This document shows, one piece after another, positions 31,470 to 39,643 of a stretch of 40,939 bases of DNA (position 1 is the stretch's first letter; every line of letters starts with the position of its first letter). The position numbers and the translations under genes were made by a program. Source of the stretch: Pseudomonadota bacterium (GTDB lineage Bacteria; Pseudomonadota; Gammaproteobacteria; Steroidobacterales; Steroidobacteraceae); the NCBI GenBank assembly GCA_023457495.1, contig JAEWLQ010000066.1:1-40939 (forward strand), in the 5' to 3' direction. The notes beneath the pieces are model-generated. The model did no database searches. It had not been told where the DNA came from and saw only the letters and a program-made list of their open reading frames with translations.

Positions 31470-32000
31470 CTAGAGCTGCGGCAGCGGAATCGCGCTGAGC
31501 CACTGGTACAGCTGCACCAGCAGGAACACCCCCACCGCGGTCAGCGCAGCGAAAACCACGAAGATCGCCACGGGCATGAAAATGACCGCGAGCCTGCTGC
31601 GGCGCGCGGTGCGTGCCGGGATCTTGCGCCACTGCTCGAGCAGCGCGAGGTTGCGGGTCTGCGCCTTGAAGGCGAAATCGAACAAATCGCCGAAGAAGGG
31701 CACGCTGCCGACGATCGCGTCGATCGCGATGTTGCCGAGCATGCGCAATTGAATGGACGCGGGCGCGCCGAGCTGGCGCGCCACGCGCAGCGCGTAGACG
31801 GCGACGATGCCGCCCGCGATATCACCGAGACCCGGCACGAATCCGAGCAGCGCGTCGACACCGAAACGCCATGACGTGCCGGGCACGCGGAATGCCTGGT
31901 CGAAGAGCCGTGCGATGCCGCGCAGATTCTCGAATTCGCGTTGCGCCTGTTCTTCCCGTTCCCGATCGGCCGGGCGAGTGGCCGTGCTGCTTGCGTCCAT
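31470..32000 (-). CDS. DUF4112 family membrane protein
   Basis: 176 residues. Seen: a charged N-terminus (ADREREEQAQREFENL), then LARLFDQAF-like RLFDQAFRVPGTSWRFGVDALLGFVPGLGDIAGG, SIQLRMLGNIAIDAIVGSVPFFGDLFDFAFKAQTRNLALL, both strongly diagnostic of DUF4112, and a C-terminal membrane helix (about 139-165). The family's role is unknown. It starts 2 nt after the stop of the lipoprotein hydrolase gene, so the two belong to one leftward unit. Confidence 0.9.
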   Translation of the reverse strand: MDASSTATRPADREREEQAQREFENLRGIARLFDQAFRVPGTSWRFGVDALLGFVPGLGDIAGGIVAVYALRVARQLGAPASIQLRMLGNIAIDAIVGSVPFFGDLFDFAFKAQTRNLALLEQWRKIPARTARRSRLAVIFMPVAIFVVFAALTAVGVFLLVQLYQWLSAIPLPQL

Positions 32001-32002
32001 GT

Positions 32003-32923
32003 CTATTCAGCCTCCGCCGCGAGCGTACCGATCTCCTTTTCGAGTACCGGGTTGAACGTCGCGGGATCTTCCATCATCAGGAAATGCCCCGTGTCCGGCA
32101 GGATGGTCGCGCGGAACTTCGGGATCATCTTGCGGATTCGTACCTCGTTGAGAGGCTCGCCGAGGTCGGAATTGATGACGACGACGGGTACGGTGATGTC
32201 TTTCAATGCCTCCGTGAAGTCGTACTCGAGCAGCGCCCGCAGCGCGGACACCGCCACCTGCGGCGGAGACAGCGACATGTCATAGGCGATCTTGTCGGCC
32301 AACGGGCGATCGCCGCCGGTCGCGAAAAGGTGGCTGCTGACGAAGGTGCGCGTCTGCGCGATGAAGTCGGATTCGAACGGCTGCAGGACGGCGTTGATCT
32401 GCGCGCGGGTCGGCGTGGGCGCGCCGACGGTCTTGAACGTATCGACGCCGACGATGCCGATGACGCGATCCTTCATCAGCCGCGCCGCTTCGATCGACAC
32501 CGGCCCGCCCATCGCATGCCCGATCAGGATCAGCTTCTGGGCCGGAACGGCGCCGAGCGCGGTCGCGACATCCTGCCCGAACCGGGCGATGGTCCAGTCC
32601 GTGCGGCTGGCGCTGGAGCCGCCGTGGCCGGCGAGGTCGACCGTGATCACGGTGTGCGCCTGCTTGAACACCGGCACCTGCTCGCGCCAGTAGTTAGAGT
32701 CGCCGGACCAGCCGTGGATGAACACCAGCGCGGGTTCGCCGCTGCCATACACCCGGTACTGCACGTGCACGCCGTCCGGCGCGATGGCGATGCGCGGTGC
32801 GCCCTCGGTGGGCAGGTTGCTCTCGGCGGGCGTGGGAGGTGGTGGAGCTTCCGGCTTGCTGCAACCGGTGACGAGGAGGGCGGCGCCGAACGCCGACAGG
32901 ATTGCGGTAACGAATGGACGCAT
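32003..32923 (-). CDS. Lipoprotein alpha/beta hydrolase-fold protein lacking the nucleophile serine
   Basis: 306 residues from the ATG at 32923. Seen: a lipoprotein signal (LLVTGC, lipobox Cys near residue 21) and Pro-rich linker, then a complete alpha/beta hydrolase fold: FIHGWSGDSNYWREQVP (oxyanion), VDLAGHGGSSAS, and the nucleophile elbow LIGHAMGGPVS, where the expected GHSMGG Ser is Ala (residue 137, codon GCG). The acid (NSDLGEP) and His (PDTGHFLMMEDP) positions are kept. Ala could arise from TCG by one base change. Inference: the protein is either a binding protein without hydrolase activity or uses another residue. It is 46 bp downstream of the L-2-hydroxyglutarate oxidase-like gene. 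Confidence 0.85.
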   Translation of the reverse strand: MRPFVTAILSAFGAALLVTGCSKPEAPPPPTPAESNLPTEGAPRIAIAPDGVHVQYRVYGSGEPALVFIHGWSGDSNYWREQVPVFKQAHTVITVDLAGHGGSSASRTDWTIARFGQDVATALGAVPAQKLILIGHAMGGPVSIEAARLMKDRVIGIVGVDTFKTVGAPTPTRAQINAVLQPFESDFIAQTRTFVSSHLFATGGDRPLADKIAYDMSLSPPQVAVSALRALLEYDFTEALKDITVPVVVINSDLGEPLNEVRIRKMIPKFRATILPDTGHFLMMEDPATFNPVLEKEIGTLAAEAE

Positions 32924-32969
32924 GCTCACGACTTCAGCAAATCTCCAGGAGAAAGGCGACAGGGTATCC

Positions 32970-34070
32970 CTATGCGAACGAGGCCGCGTAATCGGCGATG
33001 GCGAGCGCCGATGTGAGGCCCGGGCTCTCGATTCCAAGCAGGTTCACGAGACCCGGCAGTCCGTGATCCGCGACGGATTCGATCCGGAAATCCGGCTGCG
33101 GTTCGCCGGGTCCGTGCAGTTTCGGACGGATGCCCGTGAAATCGGGCGTCAACGCGCCGTCGGCGAGATTCGGCCAGTAGCGGCGCACCGCCGCGTAGAA
33201 GAGCGGCGCGCGGGCCGCGTTCACGGAATAGTCGATGCGATCGATCCACTCGACGTCCGGTCCGAAGCGCACACGTTTGCCGAGATCGAGCGTCGCATGG
33301 ATGCCGAGCCCGGCCGCATGGGGCACCGGGTAGATGAGGTGTTTGAACGGCGAGCGCGCCGCGACGGTGAAGTAATTGCCGCGGCCGTAGTGCAGCTTCG
33401 GAATGCGCTCGCGCGGATAACCATCGATGTGTGAAAGCAGGTCCACCGCGCCGAGACCTGCGCTGTTGACCACGAACCGCGCTTCGATTTCCGTGGCCGC
33501 GGCGCCGCCGGTTTTCAGCAGGAAGCCGTCCGGGAGACGGGTGAGGCTTTCGACGCGACAGTCGCACACGAGGGTGCCGCCCGCGTTCTCCATGTCGCCC
33601 TGGAGCGCGAGCATGTACGGATGCTGATCGACGATGCCGCTGGTGGGGCAGTGCAGCGCCGCCGTACAGCGCACCTCCGGTTCCATCTTGCGGGCCTCGG
33701 CGGCCGAGATCATGCGCACGCCGTAGACATCGTTGATGTGCGCGCGCTCGAGCAGGTGCATCAGCACTTCTTCCTCGTCGTGGCCATTCGCGACGATGAG
33801 CTTGCCGCAGTCCTGGTGCTCGACGCCGCGCGCCTTGCAGTACTCGTACAACGCGCGATTGCCCGCCACGCAGAAGCGCGCCTTGAAGCTGCCCGGGGTG
33901 TAGTAGAGCCCGGCGTGGATCACGCCGCTGTTGCGTGCCGAAGTCGCGGTGCCGGGATGCTGCTCGGATTCGAGCAGCAGCACCTCGCGACCCGCGAGGG
34001 CGAGCGCACGCGCGGTGGCGAGTCCCACCACTCCCGCGCCGATCACCACGCAATCCACCCGGTCCGCCAT
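32970..34070 (-). CDS. lhgO: FAD-dependent L-2-hydroxyglutarate oxidase/dehydrogenase-like protein
   Basis: 366 residues. DAO-family flavoenzyme. Seen: the N-terminal dinucleotide fold DCVVIGAGVVGLATARALALAGREVLLLE, SARNSGVIHAGLYYTPGSFKARFCVAGN, which is typical of LhgO/L2HGDH, GIVDQHPYMLALQGD, YGRGNYFTVAAR, and a C-terminal LVNLLGIESPGLTSALAIADY. Converts L-2-hydroxyglutarate to 2-oxoglutarate, giving electrons to oxygen or quinone. It is divergent from the VOC-like lipoprotein gene with a 14-bp gap containing overlapping -10 hexamers for both. The D-2-hydroxyglutarate counterpart lies at 34695. Confidence 0.88.
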   Translation of the reverse strand: MADRVDCVVIGAGVVGLATARALALAGREVLLLESEQHPGTATSARNSGVIHAGLYYTPGSFKARFCVAGNRALYEYCKARGVEHQDCGKLIVANGHDEEEVLMHLLERAHINDVYGVRMISAAEARKMEPEVRCTAALHCPTSGIVDQHPYMLALQGDMENAGGTLVCDCRVESLTRLPDGFLLKTGGAAATEIEARFVVNSAGLGAVDLLSHIDGYPRERIPKLHYGRGNYFTVAARSPFKHLIYPVPHAAGLGIHATLDLGKRVRFGPDVEWIDRIDYSVNAARAPLFYAAVRRYWPNLADGALTPDFTGIRPKLHGPGEPQPDFRIESVADHGLPGLVNLLGIESPGLTSALAIADYAASFA

Positions 34071-34082
34071 ATACTCAATCTA
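34070..34082. promoter_or_regulatory. Back-to-back -10 hexamers between lhgO-like and VOC-like genes
   Basis: TATACT (34070-34075, plus) lies 9 nt before the ATG at 34085, and TAGATT (34082-34077, minus) lies 6 nt before the ATG at 34070. The start codons are only 14 bp apart, so both messages would be leaderless. Confidence 0.45.
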
Positions 34083-34084
34083 TC

Positions 34085-34702
34085 ATGCAGGCATTCCCGA
34101 TCCGCCGGTCATTCGCGGTTTTACTTTGTGTGTTCATCCTCGCGGCCTGCGCGCGCACCGAGGATCCGCCCGTGCTCGAGGCGACGCTGCGTTCCGTGAC
34201 GCTCTCGAGCGCCAGCGACAACGTGGCCGCGCGACTGCAGGAATGGGGATACCAGCCCGTGACCTTCGCCGCTAACTATCCGGGGACCACGCGCATGCAT
34301 GCGCTCTTGTGGGAAGTTCCGGAAGCGGTCGTCGAGAAGGCGCTGGAATTCAGCGCGAGCACCGCGGTGCCGGCGCACGTGCGTGTGCTGGTCGTGGATC
34401 CCGCGGGCGAGCGGCCGGCGTCCTCCGGTGGCGACGTGGCAGCGTTTTACCGGCGCGTGCTCGGCGCGGCCCCGCCGCGCTTTCCCGCCAGCGGAGCGCT
34501 TCCCGAAGGCGTGCGTGTGCGCGCCTGGACCTTCGCGATACCCGACGTGCTCGAGGCGCGTCGACGTCTGCGCGAGGAAAACATACCGGTGACCTTCAAC
34601 CCGGTCGCGCTCAAGAGCCCGATCTTCGGCGACCATAAAATGCTCGCGATCCGCGCGCCGGACGGCACGCTCATCGAGCTGATAGAAATGACCGTCAGCT
34701 GA
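34085..34702 (+). CDS. Lipoprotein with VOC (glyoxalase-like) fold, unknown function
   Basis: 205 residues from the ATG at 34085. Seen: a lipoprotein signal (VLLCVFILAAC, Cys near residue 22), then a segment resembling half of a VOC metalloprotein: LRSVTLSSASDNVAARLQEWGYQPVTF at the start and, at the end, FAIPDVLEARRRLREENIPVTFNPV...GDHKMLAIRAPDGTLIELIEM, the last beta strand being the typical place of the metal-binding Glu. It is unusual for VOC domains to be lipoproteins. The function is unknown; its position between L- and D-2-hydroxyglutarate enzymes is suggestive only. It overlaps the convergent dehydrogenase gene by 8 bp. Confidence 0.7.
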   Translation: MQAFPIRRSFAVLLCVFILAACARTEDPPVLEATLRSVTLSSASDNVAARLQEWGYQPVTFAANYPGTTRMHALLWEVPEAVVEKALEFSASTAVPAHVRVLVVDPAGERPASSGGDVAAFYRRVLGAAPPRFPASGALPEGVRVRAWTFAIPDVLEARRRLREENIPVTFNPVALKSPIFGDHKMLAIRAPDGTLIELIEMTVS

Positions 34703-36122
34703 GACGGCGCAGGACCTTTCCGGGGTTCATGATCCCGTTCGGATCGAAGGCCTGTTTCACGCGGCGCATGAGCTCGAGCTCGACCGGATCCGCGTAGCGT
34801 TCGAGCTCAGACACCTTGAGCTGGCCGATGCCGTGTTCGGCGCTGAAGCTGCCGCCGAATTCGCGCACGATGTCGTGGATCGCGCGCCGCAACTTCGGCT
34901 CGGCCGCCTGCAACTGTGCGGGCTGCGCGTCGTGCCGCTGATTGATGTTGAAGTGCAGGTTGCCGTCGCCGAGGTGACCGTACGCGACCAGCACTCCCTG
35001 CGGCACGTTTGCGGCCACCCACGCGCCGGCGCGTTCGATGAATTCGGGCACGCGCGACACGGGCACCGAGATGTCGTGTTTGAGGCTGGCGCCATCCTTG
35101 CGCTGCGCCTCGGGAATGGTTTCGCGCAGCCGCCAGAACGCCTCGCGCTCGCGCTCGTTCATCGCGACGCTGCCATCGAGAACCCAGCCCGCTTCGACCG
35201 CATCGCTCAATGATTTTTCGAGAATGGCGTCGAGGGAATTGTCGGCACGCGGGCTCGACAGCTCGCACAGGACGTACCACTCGGCCGGGCTCGAGAGCGG
35301 GTCGACCACGCCGGGAATGTGCCGGGTAGTCAGGTCGATGCCGATGCGCGGGATGAGCTCGAACGAGCTCACGCAATCGCCGCTCGACGCGCGCAACGCG
35401 CCGAGCCATTCGACCGCGGCCGCGGGGTCGCGCACCGCGAGGAAGGCCGTGGCGAAGGATCGCAGCGCGGGCTGGAGCTTGAGACATGCGGCCGTGATCA
35501 CGCCGAGCGTGCCCTCGGCCCCGAGGAACAGCGACTTGATGTCGTATCCCGTGTTGTCCTTGCGCAGGCCGGTGAGCGTGTCGAGCACGCGGCCGTCGGG
35601 CAGGACGACTTCGAGACCCAGCACCATCTCGCGCGCCATGCCGTAGCGGATGACGTTGAGGCCGCCGGCATTGGTCGAGAGATTGCCGCCGAGCATGCAG
35701 CTGCCCTCGGCGCCCAGCGACAGCGGCAGATAGCGATCCGCGTCCCGGGCCGCGGCCTGCAGGTTCGCGAGGATGCAGCCGGCTTCGGCCACCATGGTGT
35801 AGTTAGCGCGGTCGATGCCGCGCACGCGGTCGAGCCGTGCGAGCGAGAGCAGGATCTGACCACCTGACGCGTCGGGCGTGGCGCCGCCGCAGTAGCCGGT
35901 GTTGCCGCCCTGGGGTACCACTCCGATGCGGTGCTCGTTGCAAAAGGCGAGCACGCGCGCGACGGCGGCGGTGTCGGCGGGCGCAACCACCGCGAGCGCC
36001 TCGCCGCGATACAGCGCCCGATGGTCGCGCAGCATGGACTCGAGTCGTCCCGGGTCCTGGATGACTCCGCCTGCGTCGAGCAGCTCCGCCAGTCTTCGCG
36101 CGATGTCCACGGAATCGTTCAT
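34695..36122 (-). CDS. FAD-linked D-2-hydroxyglutarate/D-lactate dehydrogenase-like protein
   Basis: 475 residues. VAO-family flavoprotein. Seen: the FAD-binding PCMH domain with VVPQGGNTGYCGGATPD, AEAGCILANLQAAARDADRYLPLSLGAEGSCMLGGNLSTNAGG, GLRKDNTGYDIKSLFLGAEGTLGVIT, and a C-terminal cap with YGHLGDGNLHFNI (metal-site His) and FSAEHGIGQLK, close to D-2-hydroxyglutarate dehydrogenases (D2HGDH, YdiJ-unrelated short form). D-lactate or another D-2-hydroxyacid cannot be excluded. No SerA lies nearby, which is a frequent partner. A TATGAT hexamer 6 nt before the ATG suggests a leaderless message. Confidence 0.88.
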   Translation of the reverse strand: MNDSVDIARRLAELLDAGGVIQDPGRLESMLRDHRALYRGEALAVVAPADTAAVARVLAFCNEHRIGVVPQGGNTGYCGGATPDASGGQILLSLARLDRVRGIDRANYTMVAEAGCILANLQAAARDADRYLPLSLGAEGSCMLGGNLSTNAGGLNVIRYGMAREMVLGLEVVLPDGRVLDTLTGLRKDNTGYDIKSLFLGAEGTLGVITAACLKLQPALRSFATAFLAVRDPAAAVEWLGALRASSGDCVSSFELIPRIGIDLTTRHIPGVVDPLSSPAEWYVLCELSSPRADNSLDAILEKSLSDAVEAGWVLDGSVAMNEREREAFWRLRETIPEAQRKDGASLKHDISVPVSRVPEFIERAGAWVAANVPQGVLVAYGHLGDGNLHFNINQRHDAQPAQLQAAEPKLRRAIHDIVREFGGSFSAEHGIGQLKVSELERYADPVELELMRRVKQAFDPNGIMNPGKVLRRLS

Positions 36123-36128
36123 CGTGGA

Positions 36129-36134
36129 ATCATA
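36129..36134 (-). promoter_or_regulatory. -10 hexamer TATGAT for the D-2-hydroxyacid dehydrogenase gene
   Basis: On the minus strand TATGAT is followed by TCCACG and the ATG at 36122, placing transcription start at the start codon. Confidence 0.45.
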
Positions 36135-36162
36135 ACTTGCGATGGACGGCCGGTAGTTGAAT

Positions 36163-36168
36163 TAGGAT
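36163..36168 (+). promoter_or_regulatory. -10 hexamer TAGGAT for the membrane protein at 36176
   Basis: TAGGAT, then 7 nt, then ATG at 36176. It overlaps the alternative ATG at 36167 and supports the downstream start, which also matches the N-terminus of the paralogue at 5633. Confidence 0.4.
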
Positions 36169-36175
36169 GGAGCGC

Positions 36176-36652
36176 ATGTCCGGGAACCCATACGCCCCAC
36201 CTACCGCGCAGGTCGCCAACGTCGATCCGGATCTGCCACTGCCGCGCCCGCGCGCCGTGAGCCTGGCAATCCTGTTCTTCTGGATTTCGGTGGCAGTCTC
36301 GCTGCCACTCTGGTTCGTCGATGGCGCCGTGGATACCAGCGATTCCGACGTTTTCGCGGTGATGGTCATCGGTTGGATCATCGGCATCGCCTTGCTGGCA
36401 TTCACCATCTGGGTGATCGTGTCGATCGGACGCGCACGCAATTGGGCGCGCATCACCTACTCGGTGCTGGCCATTCTGGGATGGCTCATGGTCATCGTGG
36501 ACCTGCCCGGACTCGTTGCGAGTCCCTGGTACAACTGGCTCGGTTACCTGTTGAACGCGGCGCTCGACGTGGCCATCGTCGTGCTGCTGTTCACGCCCGC
36601 GGCAAATGCGTGGTTTCGCGCCCGCGGGCGTGGTCCCGCGGACGCGACCTGA
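36176..36652 (+). CDS. Small four-helix membrane protein with NPYAPP motif, paralogue of the 5633 protein
   Basis: 158 residues from the ATG at 36176. Seen: the soluble start SGNPYAPPTAQVANVDPD, four hydrophobic segments (about 29-49, 62-85, 93-111, 120-140), RARNWARITYSVLAILGW between helices 2 and 3, and LLFTPAANAWFRARG at the end. It shares these landmarks, in the same order, with the protein at 5633 (SPYSPPNADVASV, GRNWARI, LLFGPGRGWFR). Function is unknown. It ends 0 bp from the convergent desaturase gene. Confidence 0.82.
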   Translation: MSGNPYAPPTAQVANVDPDLPLPRPRAVSLAILFFWISVAVSLPLWFVDGAVDTSDSDVFAVMVIGWIIGIALLAFTIWVIVSIGRARNWARITYSVLAILGWLMVIVDLPGLVASPWYNWLGYLLNAALDVAIVVLLFTPAANAWFRARGRGPADAT

Positions 36653-37636
<984 letters not shown>

Positions 37637-37675
37637 GCCTGGAGCAGATTCCTCATCGGGGTGAAGACATAACGG

Positions 37676-37709
37676 GGGCGGACCGAATGATCGACCATTC
37701 GGTCCGCCC
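37676..37709 (-). terminator. 14-bp hairpin between htpX and the desaturase gene
   Basis: GGGCGGACCGAATG, six-nt loop, CATTCGGTCCGCCC: a perfect 14-bp stem 22 nt past the htpX stop and 39 nt before the desaturase start. There is no U-tract in the htpX direction (CCCGTT follows), so termination may be partial, or the element may be an operator or leader stem for the desaturase. Confidence 0.6.
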
Positions 37710-37731
37710 TTTGCATCGGAGTAAGTCGCGT

Positions 37732-38637
37732 TTATCGGACCTGCGACACTTCGCTGGCGCCCTTCTGGAGGGCCGCGATGCGTTCATCGAGCGGGGGATG
37801 GCTCATGAACAGGCGCTTGAAGCCCTGCGGGACTCCGCCATTGATGCCGAAGTTCGCGAATTGGGCGGGCAACGGATTAGGGGAATGCGCACGCTTGAGC
37901 GCCTCGAGCGCGCCGATCATCGAGCGCGGACCCGCCAGGTACGCACCGCCCGCGTCCGCCCGGAATTCACGCTGCCGCGAGAACCAGGCGACGATCATGC
38001 TGGCGAACAGGCCGAGCACCAGCTCCGCGACGATCACGGTCGCGAAGTAACCGATGCCGGGACCGCGGCTCTCCTGGTTGCCGCGCATGGCGCCGTCCAC
38101 GAGGCTGCCGATGATGCGCGCGAGGAACACGACGAAGGTGTTCACCACGCCCTGGATCAGCGTGAGCGTGACCATGTCGCCGTTGGCGACGTGCGCGATC
38201 TCGTGCCCGATCACGGCTTCGACTTCGTCACGGCGCATGTTGCGCAGCAGGCCCGTGCTCACCGCGACCAGCGACGCATTCTTGCGCGCTCCCGTCGCGA
38301 AGGCGTTCGGCTGCGGGGAGTCGAAGATGCCGACCTCGGGCATGGCGATGTGTGCCGTTTCCGAATACTTGCGCACCGTTTCCATCAGCCACTGCTCGGT
38401 TTCGCCGCGCGGCTGCGTGATGATCTGGACGCCCATCGCGCGCTTGGCCATCCACTTGGACATGGCGAGCGAGATGAAGGCGCCGCCGAAGCCGATGGCC
38501 GCCGCGAAGATCAGCAGGTTGACGTAGCTGCCGTAGCGGGCATCCAGGTACGGGTCGAGACCAAACAGGTTGATCACGATCGTCAGCAGCAGGATGACGG
38601 CCATGTTGGTCGCAAGAAAAAGAACTACACGTTTCAT
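37732..38637 (-). CDS. htpX: Membrane protease HtpX
   Basis: 301 residues. Zinc metalloprotease of the M48 family in the inner membrane that removes damaged membrane proteins together with FtsH. Seen: two N-terminal membrane helices (VLFLATNMAVILLLTIVINLFG; VNLLIFAAAIGFGGAFISLAMS), PQPNAFATGARKNASLVAVSTGLL, the zinc motif GHEIAHVANGD (HEIAH at 145-149), two further helices (about 158-180, 195-215), REFRADAGGAYLAGP with the third zinc ligand Glu, and SHPPLDERIAALQ at the end. The length is typical. Heat or envelope-stress control is usual for the family, but no site could be identified. Confidence 0.97.
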   Translation of the reverse strand: MKRVVLFLATNMAVILLLTIVINLFGLDPYLDARYGSYVNLLIFAAAIGFGGAFISLAMSKWMAKRAMGVQIITQPRGETEQWLMETVRKYSETAHIAMPEVGIFDSPQPNAFATGARKNASLVAVSTGLLRNMRRDEVEAVIGHEIAHVANGDMVTLTLIQGVVNTFVVFLARIIGSLVDGAMRGNQESRGPGIGYFATVIVAELVLGLFASMIVAWFSRQREFRADAGGAYLAGPRSMIGALEALKRAHSPNPLPAQFANFGINGGVPQGFKRLFMSHPPLDERIAALQKGASEVSQVR

Positions 38638-38712
38638 AGGCTTACGTCACTTCCATCTCAAGTTTCGAGGGCGCTTCGGGAGCGGCAGTACTGGCGGCGA
38701 GGACACCAGAAT

Positions 38713-39198
38713 TCAATCTCTCAGCAGAAAATCGAGCACGGCCTCGGTGTCGTCCAGGGCGAGTTTCACGCCCGTATAACCCACCGGAGCCACGCCTTCG
38801 GGAACCGCGACTGCCGCGATTCCAGGATCACTCGAGGCAAGCGGGGCGCCGGTTCCGCGAAACACTTCGACCCGCCTGAGCCATTCGAGTTGCTTATAAC
38901 CCTCGACCAGCACCACATCGACCGGCCGCAACTGGGCGAGGAGGTCCTGCAGGGTGGCGGGCTCGCGCGACGCGGCGATGCGGGCCCAACCCATGTCGGA
39001 CGCGACGATGACCTCTGAGGCCCCGGCGATGCGGTGCCGGTGGCTGTCCTTGCCGGGGGTATCGAGCTCGACGTCGTGGTGATGCGTGTGCTTGATCGTC
39101 GAGACGGACAGGCCCCGGGCCCGCAGCGCGGGGATCAACCGTTCGATGAGCGTCGTCTTGCCGCTGCCCTGACGACCGACGATGGCAACGACCCGCAT
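38713..39198 (-). CDS. mobB: Molybdopterin-guanine dinucleotide biosynthesis protein MobB
   Basis: 161 residues. GTP-binding accessory protein for attaching GMP to the molybdenum cofactor. Seen: the P-loop VGRQGSGKTTLIERLIPAL (residues 7-25), TIKHTHHHDVELDTPGKDSHRHRIAGA, which is highly characteristic of MobB, and VDVVLVEGYKQLEWLRRVEVFR. It stands alone, without mobA, and the molybdoenzyme at 18984 is a plausible client. It begins 20 bp after the stop of the acidic protein gene and could be co-transcribed with it. Confidence 0.95.
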   Translation of the reverse strand: MRVVAIVGRQGSGKTTLIERLIPALRARGLSVSTIKHTHHHDVELDTPGKDSHRHRIAGASEVIVASDMGWARIAASREPATLQDLLAQLRPVDVVLVEGYKQLEWLRRVEVFRGTGAPLASSDPGIAAVAVPEGVAPVGYTGVKLALDDTEAVLDFLLRD

Positions 39199-39218
39199 TC
39201 CCGAAGGCCTCGGACTAA

Positions 39219-39554
39219 CTAATAGTTGTCTTCGTCTTCGTCGTCGTCGAAATCGTCGTCGTCATCATCATCATCGTCGTCATCGTCATCTTCGTCCTCA
39301 TCCTCGTCGTCGAAGTCTTCTTCCTCGTCCTCATCGTCGTCTTCGTCGGCGTCGTCGGACCAGCCTTCCGGCTCCTCCGTCGGCTCGAGGTCCAGTTCGT
39401 GCCAGGTGTCGAGGTCGAGCTCTTCGATCTCACCATCGAGGTACTCGATCTCCACGAGCTCGTCATCCTCGTCCACGGACAACACGCGGAAGGTTTCGTC
39501 CTCTTCCTTGTTCTCGTACCACTTGCCGGGGACTGGTGCGTATTCTCTGCTCAC
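39219..39554 (-). CDS. DUF6763-like small protein with extreme acidic C-terminal tail
   Basis: 111 residues from a GTG at 39554. Seen: an N-terminal module of about 65 residues, PVPGKWYENKEEDETFRVLSVDEDDELVEIEYLDGEIEELDLDTWHEL, resembling small gammaproteobacterial proteins that I believe are named DUF6763. From about residue 66 to 109 there follows a tail made almost entirely of Asp and Glu with three or so Phe/Ala interruptions. No other domain is present. The function is unknown; acidic tails often mimic nucleic acid, bind cations or chaperone basic proteins. The frame is supported because the N-terminal part is a recognisable domain, and the tail ends DNY-stop 20 bp before mobB. Confidence 0.75.
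   Translation of the reverse strand: MSREYAPVPGKWYENKEEDETFRVLSVDEDDELVEIEYLDGEIEELDLDTWHELDLEPTEEPEGWSDDADEDDDEDEEEDFDDEDEDEDDDDDDDDDDDDDFDDDEDEDNY
39226..39345. repeat. Triplet-rich low-complexity tract (GAT/GAC/GAA family on the minus strand)
   Basis: Almost pure NNC triplets on the plus strand (runs of TCA, TCG and TTC) encode the acidic tail of the protein at 39219. Codon choice alternates between GAT and GAC, so this is a coding bias with microsatellite character rather than a perfect repeat. Length could vary between strains. Confidence 0.7.
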
Positions 39555-39626
39555 AAACTCAAGCCTTCGAGGGTGGGGGCCAGAGTTTAGGGGCTGCCTG
39601 CGAATGCGGCAACGGGACGTATTGCG

Positions 39627-39632
39627 TAAGAT
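39627..39632 (+). promoter_or_regulatory. -10 hexamer TAAGAT for proB
   Basis: TAAGAT ends 11 nt before the ATG at 39644, in the 89-bp gap to the divergent acidic protein gene. No Shine-Dalgarno is present before proB. Confidence 0.4.
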
Positions 39633-39643
39633 TCCGACCTTTC

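Noticed and set aside
39182..39643. N-terminal extension of proB
   Set aside because: Antisense to the acidic protein; translation is Arg/His-rich, and proB homology starts at 39644.
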